This document shows, piece after piece, positions 13,944 through 20,208 of a DNA stretch of 37,205 nucleotides. A program made the position numbers and the translations under genes. The stretch's first letter is position 1. The number at the start of each line of letters is the position of its first letter. This DNA is from DATAES01 sp036493595 (GTDB taxonomy: Bacteria; Actinomycetota; Acidimicrobiia; Acidimicrobiales; JACDCH01): NCBI GenBank assembly GCA_036493595.1, contig DASXPN010000005.1, positions 1 to 37,205 on the forward strand. The letters run 5' to 3'. The notes beneath the pieces are model-generated. The model worked only from the letters and a program-made list of their open reading frames with translations, searched no databases and was not told the DNA's origin.

Positions 13944-15350
13944 GTGGCCGCACCACGCACGCTGAGCCAGAAGGTATGGAACCGTCATCTCGTCCGGTCG
14001 GAGCCGGACGAACCGGACCTGCTGTACATCGACCTCCATCTCGTCCACGAGGTCACCTCACCGCAAGCGTTCGATGGGCTGCGCATGAGCGGCCGCGGTG
14101 TGCGGCGACCCGAGCTCACGATCTGCACCGAGGACCACAACGTCCCGACGGAGCACATCGATCAGCCCATCGCCGATCCGGTGAGCCGCAAGCAGATCGA
14201 CACCCTGCGCTCCAACGCCGCCGAGTTCGGCCTCACCAACTACCCGATGGGTGATCCGGGACAAGGCATCGTCCACGTGATCGGGCCCGAGCAAGGCCGC
14301 ACGTTGCCCGGCATGACCATCGTGTGCGGCGACAGCCACACGTCGACTCACGGCGCGTTCGGGGCGCTGGCGTTCGGCATCGGCACGAGCGAGGTCGAGC
14401 ACGTGCTGGCCACGCAAACGCTGCCGCAGCATCCGGCGAAGACACTCGCCATAACCGTCGACGGCGAGCTGCCGCTCGGATCGAGCGCGAAGGACATCAT
14501 CCTCGCCATCCTCGGCCGCATCGGCACTCACGGAGGCATCGGCCACATCGCGGAGTACCGCGGCTCGGCCATCCGATCGCTCTCGATGGAAGGCCGGATG
14601 ACGGTCTGCAACATGTCGATCGAAGCCGGCGCGAAAGCGGGGATGATCGCGCCGGACAACACGACCTTCGCCTACCTGCACGGGCGAGCCCACGCACCGA
14701 GTGGCGATGCGTGGGACGCGGCGGTCGCGGACTGGTGCACGCTCACGACCGACGAGGGCGCGCCATTCGATCAGGAAGTGATGCTCGACGGGGCCGAGAT
14801 CCTTCCGCACGTGTCCTGGGGTACGAACCCAGGGCAGGTGGTGTCGATCGACGGTCGGGTGCCGGCGCCCGACGGCTTCGCCGATCCGGCCGGACGGTCG
14901 GCGGCGGCGCGAGCCCTCGAGTACATGGGTCTCGCCGCGGGTACCTCCGTGCGCGACATCGGCGTCGACACCGTGTTCATCGGGTCGTGCACGAACAGCC
15001 GCATCGAGGACCTGCGAGTAGCGGCGGGCGTCGTGCGCGGTCACCACGTGGCATCGGGGATTCGGACGCTGGTCGTCCCCGGCTCGTGGGCGGTCAAGCA
15101 GCAAGCCGAGGCCGAGGGCTTGCACGACATCTTCACCGAAGCCGGGTTCGACTGGCGCGACCCCGGCTGTTCGATGTGCCTCGCCATGAACCCCGACACG
15201 CTGGCCCCCGGCGAGCGGTGCGCGTCGACGTCCAACCGCAACTTCGAAGGACGCCAAGGCCGCGGCGGACGCACGCATCTCGTGTCGCCCGCCGTCGCCG
15301 CGGCGACGGCCATCGCCGGCCACTTCGCCACTCCGGAGGATCTCGCGTGA
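13944..15350 (+). CDS. leuC: 3-isopropylmalate dehydratase large subunit
   Basis: With LeuD it isomerises 2-isopropylmalate to 3-isopropylmalate (leucine) and citramalate to 3-methylmalate (isoleucine via CimA). 468 residues, normal for LeuC. It opens TLSQKVWNRHLV. It contains CTEDHNVPTE and then VCGDSHTSTHGAFGALAFGI. The 4Fe-4S ligands are the Cys in FIGSCTNSRIEDL and the pair in PGCSMCLAMNPD. It also has TSNRNFEGRQGRGGRTHL near the end. The GTG at 13944 is used, with GGGAGAG about 7 bases upstream. It is the first gene of leuCD, divergent from the IclR regulator. The 97-base gap before leuD contains a palindromic repeat. Confidence 0.96.
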   Translation: MAAPRTLSQKVWNRHLVRSEPDEPDLLYIDLHLVHEVTSPQAFDGLRMSGRGVRRPELTICTEDHNVPTEHIDQPIADPVSRKQIDTLRSNAAEFGLTNYPMGDPGQGIVHVIGPEQGRTLPGMTIVCGDSHTSTHGAFGALAFGIGTSEVEHVLATQTLPQHPAKTLAITVDGELPLGSSAKDIILAILGRIGTHGGIGHIAEYRGSAIRSLSMEGRMTVCNMSIEAGAKAGMIAPDNTTFAYLHGRAHAPSGDAWDAAVADWCTLTTDEGAPFDQEVMLDGAEILPHVSWGTNPGQVVSIDGRVPAPDGFADPAGRSAAARALEYMGLAAGTSVRDIGVDTVFIGSCTNSRIEDLRVAAGVVRGHHVASGIRTLVVPGSWAVKQQAEAEGLHDIFTEAGFDWRDPGCSMCLAMNPDTLAPGERCASTSNRNFEGRQGRGGRTHLVSPAVAAATAIAGHFATPEDLA

Positions 15351-15379
15351 ACCCGTCGTCACCCCAAGGCCCGACCACG

Positions 15380-15432
15380 CCCGAACTGCGGGTCCATTGC
15401 GGGGCTATGGCCCCGCGATGGCACCAACATTC
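15380..15432. repeat. Dispersed palindromic intergenic element, copy 2, inside leuCD
   Basis: Same element as at 7506 and 20145. CCCGAACTGCGGGT is followed by a 28-bp imperfect palindrome (15394-15421) and CACCAACATTC. Compared with copy 1 it has CTATGG for CCATGG in the centre and GCGATGG for GCAATGG in the right arm. The latter leaves a G-T wobble rather than breaking the stem. It ends one base before the leuD ribosome-binding site GCAGGAGG, so the hairpin would be in the leuCD mRNA. Confidence 0.85.
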
Positions 15433-15447
15433 GCAGGAGGTGCAGTG

Positions 15448-16041
15448 ATGGAACCGGTCAGAATCGTGCAGGGGACGGCGTTGCCGCTCGATCGCAGCGA
15501 CGTCGACACCGATCAGATCATCCCGAGCGACTGGCTCAAGCGGGTCGAGCGCACGGGGTTCGAGAAGGGTTTGTTCGCGGAGTGGCGTGATGACCCGAAG
15601 TTCGTGATGAACGACGAGCGTTACGTCGGCGCGTCGATCATCGTCGCCGGGGCGAACTTCGGCACCGGCTCCTCGCGCGAGCACGCGGTGTGGGCCATCC
15701 AACAAGCGGGGTTCCGTGCCGTCGTCTCCCCTCGCTTCGGCGACATCTTCCGCAACAACTCGACCAAGAACGGGCTCGTGCCGGTCCTCGTGCCGGAAGC
15801 GGTCGGCGAACAGTTGTTGCGGGCGATCGAGGACGACCCGGCTCTCGAGCTGACGATCGACGTCGATCGCCGCACGCTCGAAGCACCGGCCATCGGCCTC
15901 ACTGCCGACTTCCCGCTCGAAGACGCCGTGCGCCATCGCTTCCTCGAAGGTCTCGACGACATCGGTGTGACGATGCAGCACGCCGACGACATCGCGTCAT
16001 ACGAGACCCTGCGCCCGACCTGGCTCACATCGACGCGGTAG
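15448..16041 (+). CDS. leuD: 3-isopropylmalate dehydratase small subunit
   Basis: The swivelling subunit of isopropylmalate isomerase, 197 residues. Motifs are RSDVDTDQIIPSDWLKRVER near the N-terminus and the substrate-binding loop ANFGTGSSREHAVWAIQQAG. SPRFGDIFRNNSTKNGLVPV follows. The start is the ATG at 15448 with a strong GCAGGAGG 7 bases upstream. An in-frame upstream extension from 15397 lies inside the repeat element and is not credible. It pairs with LeuC upstream, and no other leuCD copy is seen in the window. It ends 6 bases from the convergent M1 peptidase gene. Confidence 0.96.
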   Translation: MEPVRIVQGTALPLDRSDVDTDQIIPSDWLKRVERTGFEKGLFAEWRDDPKFVMNDERYVGASIIVAGANFGTGSSREHAVWAIQQAGFRAVVSPRFGDIFRNNSTKNGLVPVLVPEAVGEQLLRAIEDDPALELTIDVDRRTLEAPAIGLTADFPLEDAVRHRFLEGLDDIGVTMQHADDIASYETLRPTWLTSTR

Positions 16042-16047
16042 CTGCCC

Positions 16048-17544
16048 TCAACCAGGAAGCTGCGGAAGGTCCGGCTGGTACAGCCACTGGTCGAAGAGCG
16101 GCTGCAGATCACTGCGGCCGCTCACCTGTGACGCCACTGCGATGAAGTCGGCAGTGGTGGCGTTGCCGTTGGCGTATTTCGCCGTGTACGTCCGCAGCGT
16201 CGTGAAGAACTGGTCGTCGCCGATGGTCAGGCGCAGCGCTTGCAACGTCAGCGCGCCGCGCTGGTAGACGCTCGGCCCGAACATGTCCGGCACGCCCGGG
16301 TCCCCCGGCGGTACCTTGGCCACATCGCCGCTGTGCTGGAGCTCCGTCCGCGCGCGCTGCGCGCTCTGCTGCACGGGCGTGCCCGTGGCGGGCTCGGCCC
16401 ACAGCCACTCGGCGTACGTCGCGAAGCCCTCGTTGAGCCAGATGTCCTTCCACGACTCGAGCGACACGCTGTCACCGAACCATTGATGCGCGAGCTCGTG
16501 AGCGACGATCGTCTCGGTCTCGCCAGTGTTGACCTCGTCGCTACCGAACAGCGACAGCGTCTGCGTCTCGAGCGCGTAGCCGGTGCGTTCGTTGACGACG
16601 AGACCGCCGTAGATGTCGAACGGGAACGGACCGAAGTCCGTGCTGAAGAACGAGATCATCTCGGGGACGCGATCGAACACCGATGACGCGTCGGTGACCA
16701 GGGCCGAGTCGATGACGTTGCGAATGGAGAGCCCGCTGGGTCCCACTGCAGTCGTCACCGTGTAGTCGCCGATGGCGACCTCGGCGAGATACGAGGCCAT
16801 GGGCGCCTTCTCGTCGTACGTCCACACGACGCGGCCGGCGGTGCTCGGCGTCGGGCCCGTTCCCTCGAGGTCACCGTTGGCGACCGCGGCGGTGCCATCG
16901 GGCACGTCGATGTGGAACGTGTACGTCGCCTTGTCGCTCGGATGATCGTTCACCGGAAACCACGTCGAGGCGCCATCAGGCTCGCTCAACACGAAACTCC
17001 CGTCGCCCTGCGAGATCCATCCGACACCGATCGGCAGCGACGGGTCCGACCGGGGCTTTGGCTCGCCGCTGTAGGCGATCGCCGTCGTGAAGATGTGTTG
17101 CGACTCGATGGGTTGCGCGGGCGTGACGACCAGCTCGCCGGGCGCGCCGGCCAACTCGACACTCGTCGCGGCCGCGCCGTCGACCGTGACGGACTGGACG
17201 TCGAGGCCGAGGAGGTCGAGGTCGAACCGGGACAACGACTGCGTTGCCTTGGCTGTGATCGTCGCTTGGCCGGCGATGTGATTCTGCTTCGGGTCGGCGA
17301 CCGTGATCGCGAGGTCGTAGTGGTCGACGTCGTAGCCGCCGTTGCCGAGGTTCGCGTAATACGGATCACCGAGACCGGGGGCGCCGGGCGACGGCGGCGC
17401 GTCCGCTGACGCCGACGACGCGCCCGACGATGCGGTCGCGCTTCCGGCGGCGCCGGGCGACCGCGGACGAGCGTCCTTGCTGCAGGCGGACGTCGCGACG
17501 ACAAACAGCAACAGTGCAGTGAGCCCTGCGGCGAATCGCTTCAG
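16048..17544 (-). CDS. M1-family metallopeptidase, probable lipoprotein
   Basis: A gluzincin aminopeptidase-like protein. The zinc site is HELAHQWFGD (about residue 348), with the third ligand Glu in WLNEGFATYAEWLW. NERTGYALETQTLSLF is the position of the GAMEN-type substrate motif. A beta-rich N-terminal domain precedes it (YDVDHYDLAITVADP). The only ATG/GTG/TTG start gives a truncated signal. Reading from CTG at 17544 gives MKRFAAGLTALLLFVV, then a lipobox-like TSAC and an Ala/Ser/Pro linker, a textbook lipoprotein export signal. That CTG overlaps the leuA stop (CTGA), implying coupling to leuA. It probably trims peptides outside the membrane. The ERAP-like C-terminal domain of large M1 enzymes is absent, which is normal for this size (about 498 residues). 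Confidence 0.85.
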   Translation of the reverse strand: MKRFAAGLTALLLFVVATSACSKDARPRSPGAAGSATASSGASSASADAPPSPGAPGLGDPYYANLGNGGYDVDHYDLAITVADPKQNHIAGQATITAKATQSLSRFDLDLLGLDVQSVTVDGAAATSVELAGAPGELVVTPAQPIESQHIFTTAIAYSGEPKPRSDPSLPIGVGWISQGDGSFVLSEPDGASTWFPVNDHPSDKATYTFHIDVPDGTAAVANGDLEGTGPTPSTAGRVVWTYDEKAPMASYLAEVAIGDYTVTTAVGPSGLSIRNVIDSALVTDASSVFDRVPEMISFFSTDFGPFPFDIYGGLVVNERTGYALETQTLSLFGSDEVNTGETETIVAHELAHQWFGDSVSLESWKDIWLNEGFATYAEWLWAEPATGTPVQQSAQRARTELQHSGDVAKVPPGDPGVPDMFGPSVYQRGALTLQALRLTIGDDQFFTTLRTYTAKYANGNATTADFIAVASQVSGRSDLQPLFDQWLYQPDLPQLPG

Positions 17545-19250
17545 GTCTGACGGTTTACCGCGCCCACGACCGCGCGCAGGCCCGCGGCGAGGATGCTCTC
17601 GTGGACGCCGACGCCCCAGATGACGTCGCCGTCGCCCACTTGCGCCTCCACGTAAGCGACCGCACTGGCGTCGGTACCCGCGGCGATGGCGTGCTCGGCG
17701 TAGTCGAGTACTTCGACGTGCACGCCGAGGTCGGTCGACAGCGCGTGGACGAACGCGGCGATGGGCCCGTTCCCCGCGCCGACCACCGTGCGATGCGCGC
17801 CGTCGAGGAGCACCTGCGCGGTGATCGATGCCCCGTCGTCACTGGTGGTCACCTCGTGTGAGAGCAGCTCGAGCCGGCCGTTCTCGGGGAAGTACACCGA
17901 CTGGAACGCATTCCACATGTCCGATGGTGAGATCTCGGTGCCGGTGTCCTCGGTGATGTGCTGGATCGTCTTCGAGAACTCGATCTGCAGCTTCCGCGGA
18001 AGATCGAAGCCGTGCTCGGTCTTCATGATGTAGGCAACGCCGCCCTTGCCCGACTGGCTGTTCACCCGGATCACCGCTTCGTACGTGCGGCCGACGTGCT
18101 TCGGGTCGATGGGAAGGTACGGCACCGCCCAGCTGTCGTAGTCGCCGGGCGTGAGTCCCGGTCCGTCGTCGGCCGAGATGGCCTCGATGCCCTTCTTGAT
18201 CGCGTCCTGGTGCGAGCCGGAGAACGCGGTGTACACGAGATCACCCGCGTACGGATGGCGAGGATGTACCGGCAAGCCCGTGCAGTACTCGGACGTGCGC
18301 CGGATGGCGTCGATGTCGCTCAGGTCGAGCTCAGGATCGACGCCTTGGCTGAACAGGTTCATCGCGATCGTGATGATGTCGACGTTGCCGGTGCGCTCGC
18401 CGTTGCCGAACAGCGTGCCCTCGATGCGGTCGGCCCCGGCCATCAGCCCGAACTCGGCCGCCGCGACCGCGCAACCGCGGTCGTTGTGCGGATGGAGCGA
18501 CAGCACGATGCTCTCGCGGTTGCGGACACGGCGATGGAACCACTCGATCACGTCGCCGTACACGTTGGCTGTGTACATCTCGACGGTGGCCGGCAGGTTC
18601 AGGATGAGCGGACGCTCGGGCGTCGGCTCGATCACGTCCATCACCGCTTCGCAGATCTGCACGGCGTACTCGACCTCGGTACCCGTGAAGCTCTCGGGGC
18701 TGTACTCGTAGCGCACGTCGAGGCCAGGCACGGTGTGCTCGAGCTTCTTGCAGAGACGCGCCGCTTCGACCGCGATGTTGGTGATGCCCTCCGTGTCGAG
18801 TCCGAACACGACCCGCCGCTGCAACTCGGAGGTCGAGTTGTAGAAGTGCAGGATCGCCTTCTTCGCGCCGCGCAGTGCTTCGTAGGTGCGCTCGATCAAC
18901 TCCGGCCGGCACTGCACGAGAACTTGCACGGTGACGTCGTCGGGGATCAGGTCGTCGTCGATGAGCTTGCGGATGAAGTCGAAGTCGGTCTGGCTCGCCG
19001 ACGGGAATCCGACCTCGATCTCCTTGAAGCCCATCTTCACGAGCGTCTGGAAGAGGCGCAGCTTTCGTTCCGGATCCATCGGGTCGATGAGCGCCTGGTT
19101 GCCGTCGCGCAGGTCGACCGAGCACCACACGGGAGCGTGCTCGATCTGGTTGCTCGGCCATTGCCGATCGCGAAGCGCGAGCGGGAGCGGTCGGAACGCC
19201 TTGTACTTCTCGAAGGGCATGTGCTTCGGGGTCGCTGGCTGCGGAGGCAT
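17541..19250 (-). CDS. leuA: 2-isopropylmalate synthase
   Basis: Condenses acetyl-CoA with 3-methyl-2-oxobutanoate, the committed step of leucine synthesis. 569 residues, matching the long actinobacterial LeuA type. The TIM barrel includes VDLRDGNQALIDPMDPERKL (DGNQAL metal-binding motif), EIEVGFPSASQTDFDF, and LHPHNDRGCAVAAAEFGL. IEGTLFGNGERTGNVDIITI follows. The C-terminal part (about 440-560) is the LeuA dimer/regulatory domain that usually mediates feedback inhibition by leucine. The ATG at 19250 is used. A Leu-codon leader peptide and terminator precede it. The stop overlaps the M1 peptidase start. Confidence 0.96.
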   Translation of the reverse strand: MPPQPATPKHMPFEKYKAFRPLPLALRDRQWPSNQIEHAPVWCSVDLRDGNQALIDPMDPERKLRLFQTLVKMGFKEIEVGFPSASQTDFDFIRKLIDDDLIPDDVTVQVLVQCRPELIERTYEALRGAKKAILHFYNSTSELQRRVVFGLDTEGITNIAVEAARLCKKLEHTVPGLDVRYEYSPESFTGTEVEYAVQICEAVMDVIEPTPERPLILNLPATVEMYTANVYGDVIEWFHRRVRNRESIVLSLHPHNDRGCAVAAAEFGLMAGADRIEGTLFGNGERTGNVDIITIAMNLFSQGVDPELDLSDIDAIRRTSEYCTGLPVHPRHPYAGDLVYTAFSGSHQDAIKKGIEAISADDGPGLTPGDYDSWAVPYLPIDPKHVGRTYEAVIRVNSQSGKGGVAYIMKTEHGFDLPRKLQIEFSKTIQHITEDTGTEISPSDMWNAFQSVYFPENGRLELLSHEVTTSDDGASITAQVLLDGAHRTVVGAGNGPIAAFVHALSTDLGVHVEVLDYAEHAIAAGTDASAVAYVEAQVGDGDVIWGVGVHESILAAGLRAVVGAVNRQT

Positions 19251-19285
19251 CGGTGCTCGCTCTCGCTCTGTTGTCGTCTGAGTGT

Positions 19286-19314
19286 GTCTGTCGTGTGTCT
19301 GCGTCTGTCGTGTG
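19286..19314. repeat. 12-bp direct repeat in the leuA 5' untranslated region
   Basis: GTCTGTCGTGTG occurs at 19286-19297 and 19303-19314. The 8-base core GTCGTGTG occurs again at 19451-19458 upstream of the leader. The whole 19255-19320 stretch is a C/T/G-biased simple sequence between the attenuator and leuA. Function unknown. Confidence 0.5.
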
Positions 19315-19330
19315 CTCGATCTGCCCCGAA

Positions 19331-19365
19331 AACTGAAGAACCCCCTGCTTCTGTGCAGGGGGTTC
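19331..19365 (-). terminator. Attenuator terminator before leuA
   Basis: On the minus strand GAACCCCCTGC and GCAGGGGGTTC pair over 11 bp around ACAGAA and are followed by TTCAGTTTTC. It is a strong intrinsic terminator lying between a Leu-codon leader frame and leuA. Confidence 0.85.
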
Positions 19366-19367
19366 GA

Positions 19368-19390
19368 CGAGCGCGATCTTGGGGCGCTCG
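19368..19390 (-). promoter_or_regulatory. Leader hairpin 1 of the leuA attenuator
   Basis: CGAGCGC and GCGCTCG form a perfect 7-bp stem around a 9-base loop, starting 3 bases after the leader stop codon. It occupies the same relative position as the hairpins at 11167 and 30890. Confidence 0.6.
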
Positions 19391-19393
19391 CCG

Positions 19394-19426
19394 TTACGTA
19401 AGAAGGAGGACCGTGCGGTTGGTCAT
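19394..19426 (-). CDS. leuA leader peptide (Leu control codons)
   Basis: A 10-codon frame encoding MTNRTVLLLT, with CTC CTT CTT as consecutive Leu codons three codons before the TAA stop. It is followed directly by a hairpin and then by a strong terminator before leuA, the classic arrangement for leucine-responsive attenuation. AAGGTGG seven bases before the ATG could be a ribosome-binding site. CTT is uncommon in such GC-rich genomes, which would make the peptide more sensitive to charged tRNA-Leu supply. Existence is inferred from architecture. Confidence 0.75.
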   Translation of the reverse strand: MTNRTVLLLT

Positions 19427-19435
19427 GGCCTGACC

Positions 19436-19465
19436 ACCTTGGCAGCCCTTGTCGTGTGTCGTCAA
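19436..19465 (-). promoter_or_regulatory. Possible promoter of the leuA leader transcript
   Basis: On the minus strand a good -35 (TTGACG, 19460-19465) is followed after 18 bases by a poor -10 (CAAGGT, 19436-19441). The leader ATG comes 9 bases later. The sunset-domain gene starts on the opposite strand at 19492. Confidence 0.3.
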
Positions 19466-19491
19466 GCGAACTCCACGGGAAGCCTTCTCTT

Positions 19492-20136
19492 ATGCCGCGT
19501 TATCGTCCTTTCGTGATCCGACGTTCATTTCGCATCGGGCTATGGCTTGGTTTGCTGGGTGGCCTCGGCTGGGCGCTGGCGAAGGTGCTTCGTCCTCGCC
19601 CCTCTCCGAGCATGATCGACCTCGGTCCGCGCGGAGACGCGCTGGGACCGACACCGAATGCGTGGCCACCGCTCGAGGCAGCCGCGGCGACACCTGAGCC
19701 GATCCAGGTACCCGAGCCGATGGTCGAGCCGATCGAGACGACCGAACCAGGTCTCGTCATGATCGGTGACACGCCGCTGCAGACGCCACCGGAAGCGGTG
19801 AGGACGACACTGTCCGAGCGCCCCTCCGACGCCGCGCCGCCGGCTCCGCCACCCGCACCTCCACCGCCGCCCGCCCAACAAGCAGTGACGAAGAAGACGG
19901 CGCCGAAGAAGAAGGCCGCTGCCGCCAAGAAGGAACCGGTGGCGAAGAAGACGCTCGCGCCGTGGGTCGACCCGGACAACGGCATCTGTCCGAAGTCGCA
20001 TCCGGTGAAGGCGAAGTTGTCGAGCGGGATCTTCCAGGTCGAGGGCAACTTCGCCTACCAGCGCACGTCGCCCGATCGCTGCTACGAGTCCGCTGATGCG
20101 GCGGCCTCCGACGGTCTGCGCGCCGCCAAGCGCTGA
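19492..20136 (+). CDS. Single-pass membrane protein with C-terminal sunset domain
   Basis: A 214-residue protein with three parts. A basic N-terminus and one membrane helix (RIGLWLGLLGGLGWALAKVL, about residues 15-34) come first. A long low-complexity linker follows, Pro/Glu/Thr-rich, then a polyproline run, then a Lys/Ala-rich stretch (TKKTAPKKKAAAAKKEPVAK). The compact C-terminal domain is GICPKSHPVKAKLSSGIFQV to RTSPDRCYESADAAASDGLR. The last part matches the actinobacterial sunset domain with its conserved Cys, His, Asp-Arg-Cys-Tyr and AA-x-x-G-x-R-x-x-KR, and may bind metal. Its role is unknown. The Lys-rich linker could contact nucleic acid or anionic polymer. The ATG at 19492 is preferred over a longer frame from 19456. 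It is divergent from leuA. Confidence 0.75.
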   Translation: MPRYRPFVIRRSFRIGLWLGLLGGLGWALAKVLRPRPSPSMIDLGPRGDALGPTPNAWPPLEAAAATPEPIQVPEPMVEPIETTEPGLVMIGDTPLQTPPEAVRTTLSERPSDAAPPAPPPAPPPPPAQQAVTKKTAPKKKAAAAKKEPVAKKTLAPWVDPDNGICPKSHPVKAKLSSGIFQVEGNFAYQRTSPDRCYESADAAASDGLRAAKR

Positions 20137-20144
20137 CAACCGCC

Positions 20145-20194
20145 GTTCTCCGGGTCCATTGCGGGGCCATGGCCCCGCAATGGCGCCAACATTC
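20145..20194. repeat. Dispersed palindromic intergenic element, copy 3
   Basis: The 28-bp palindrome at 20156-20183 is identical to copy 1. The left flank is TTCTCCGGGT and the right flank CGCCAACATTC (one change from copy 1). It lies between the convergent 3' ends of the sunset-domain gene and serA and fills most of that 72-base gap. It could form the terminal hairpin of both transcripts, but has no T-run. Confidence 0.85.
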
Positions 20195-20208
20195 GGGCCT
20201 TCGGGCCG

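Noticed and set aside
17958..19433. 491-codon open frame antisense to leuA
   Set aside because: It mirrors leuA codon structure, is rich in Arg/Asp/Val and has no recognisable motif. leuA is strongly supported on the other strand.
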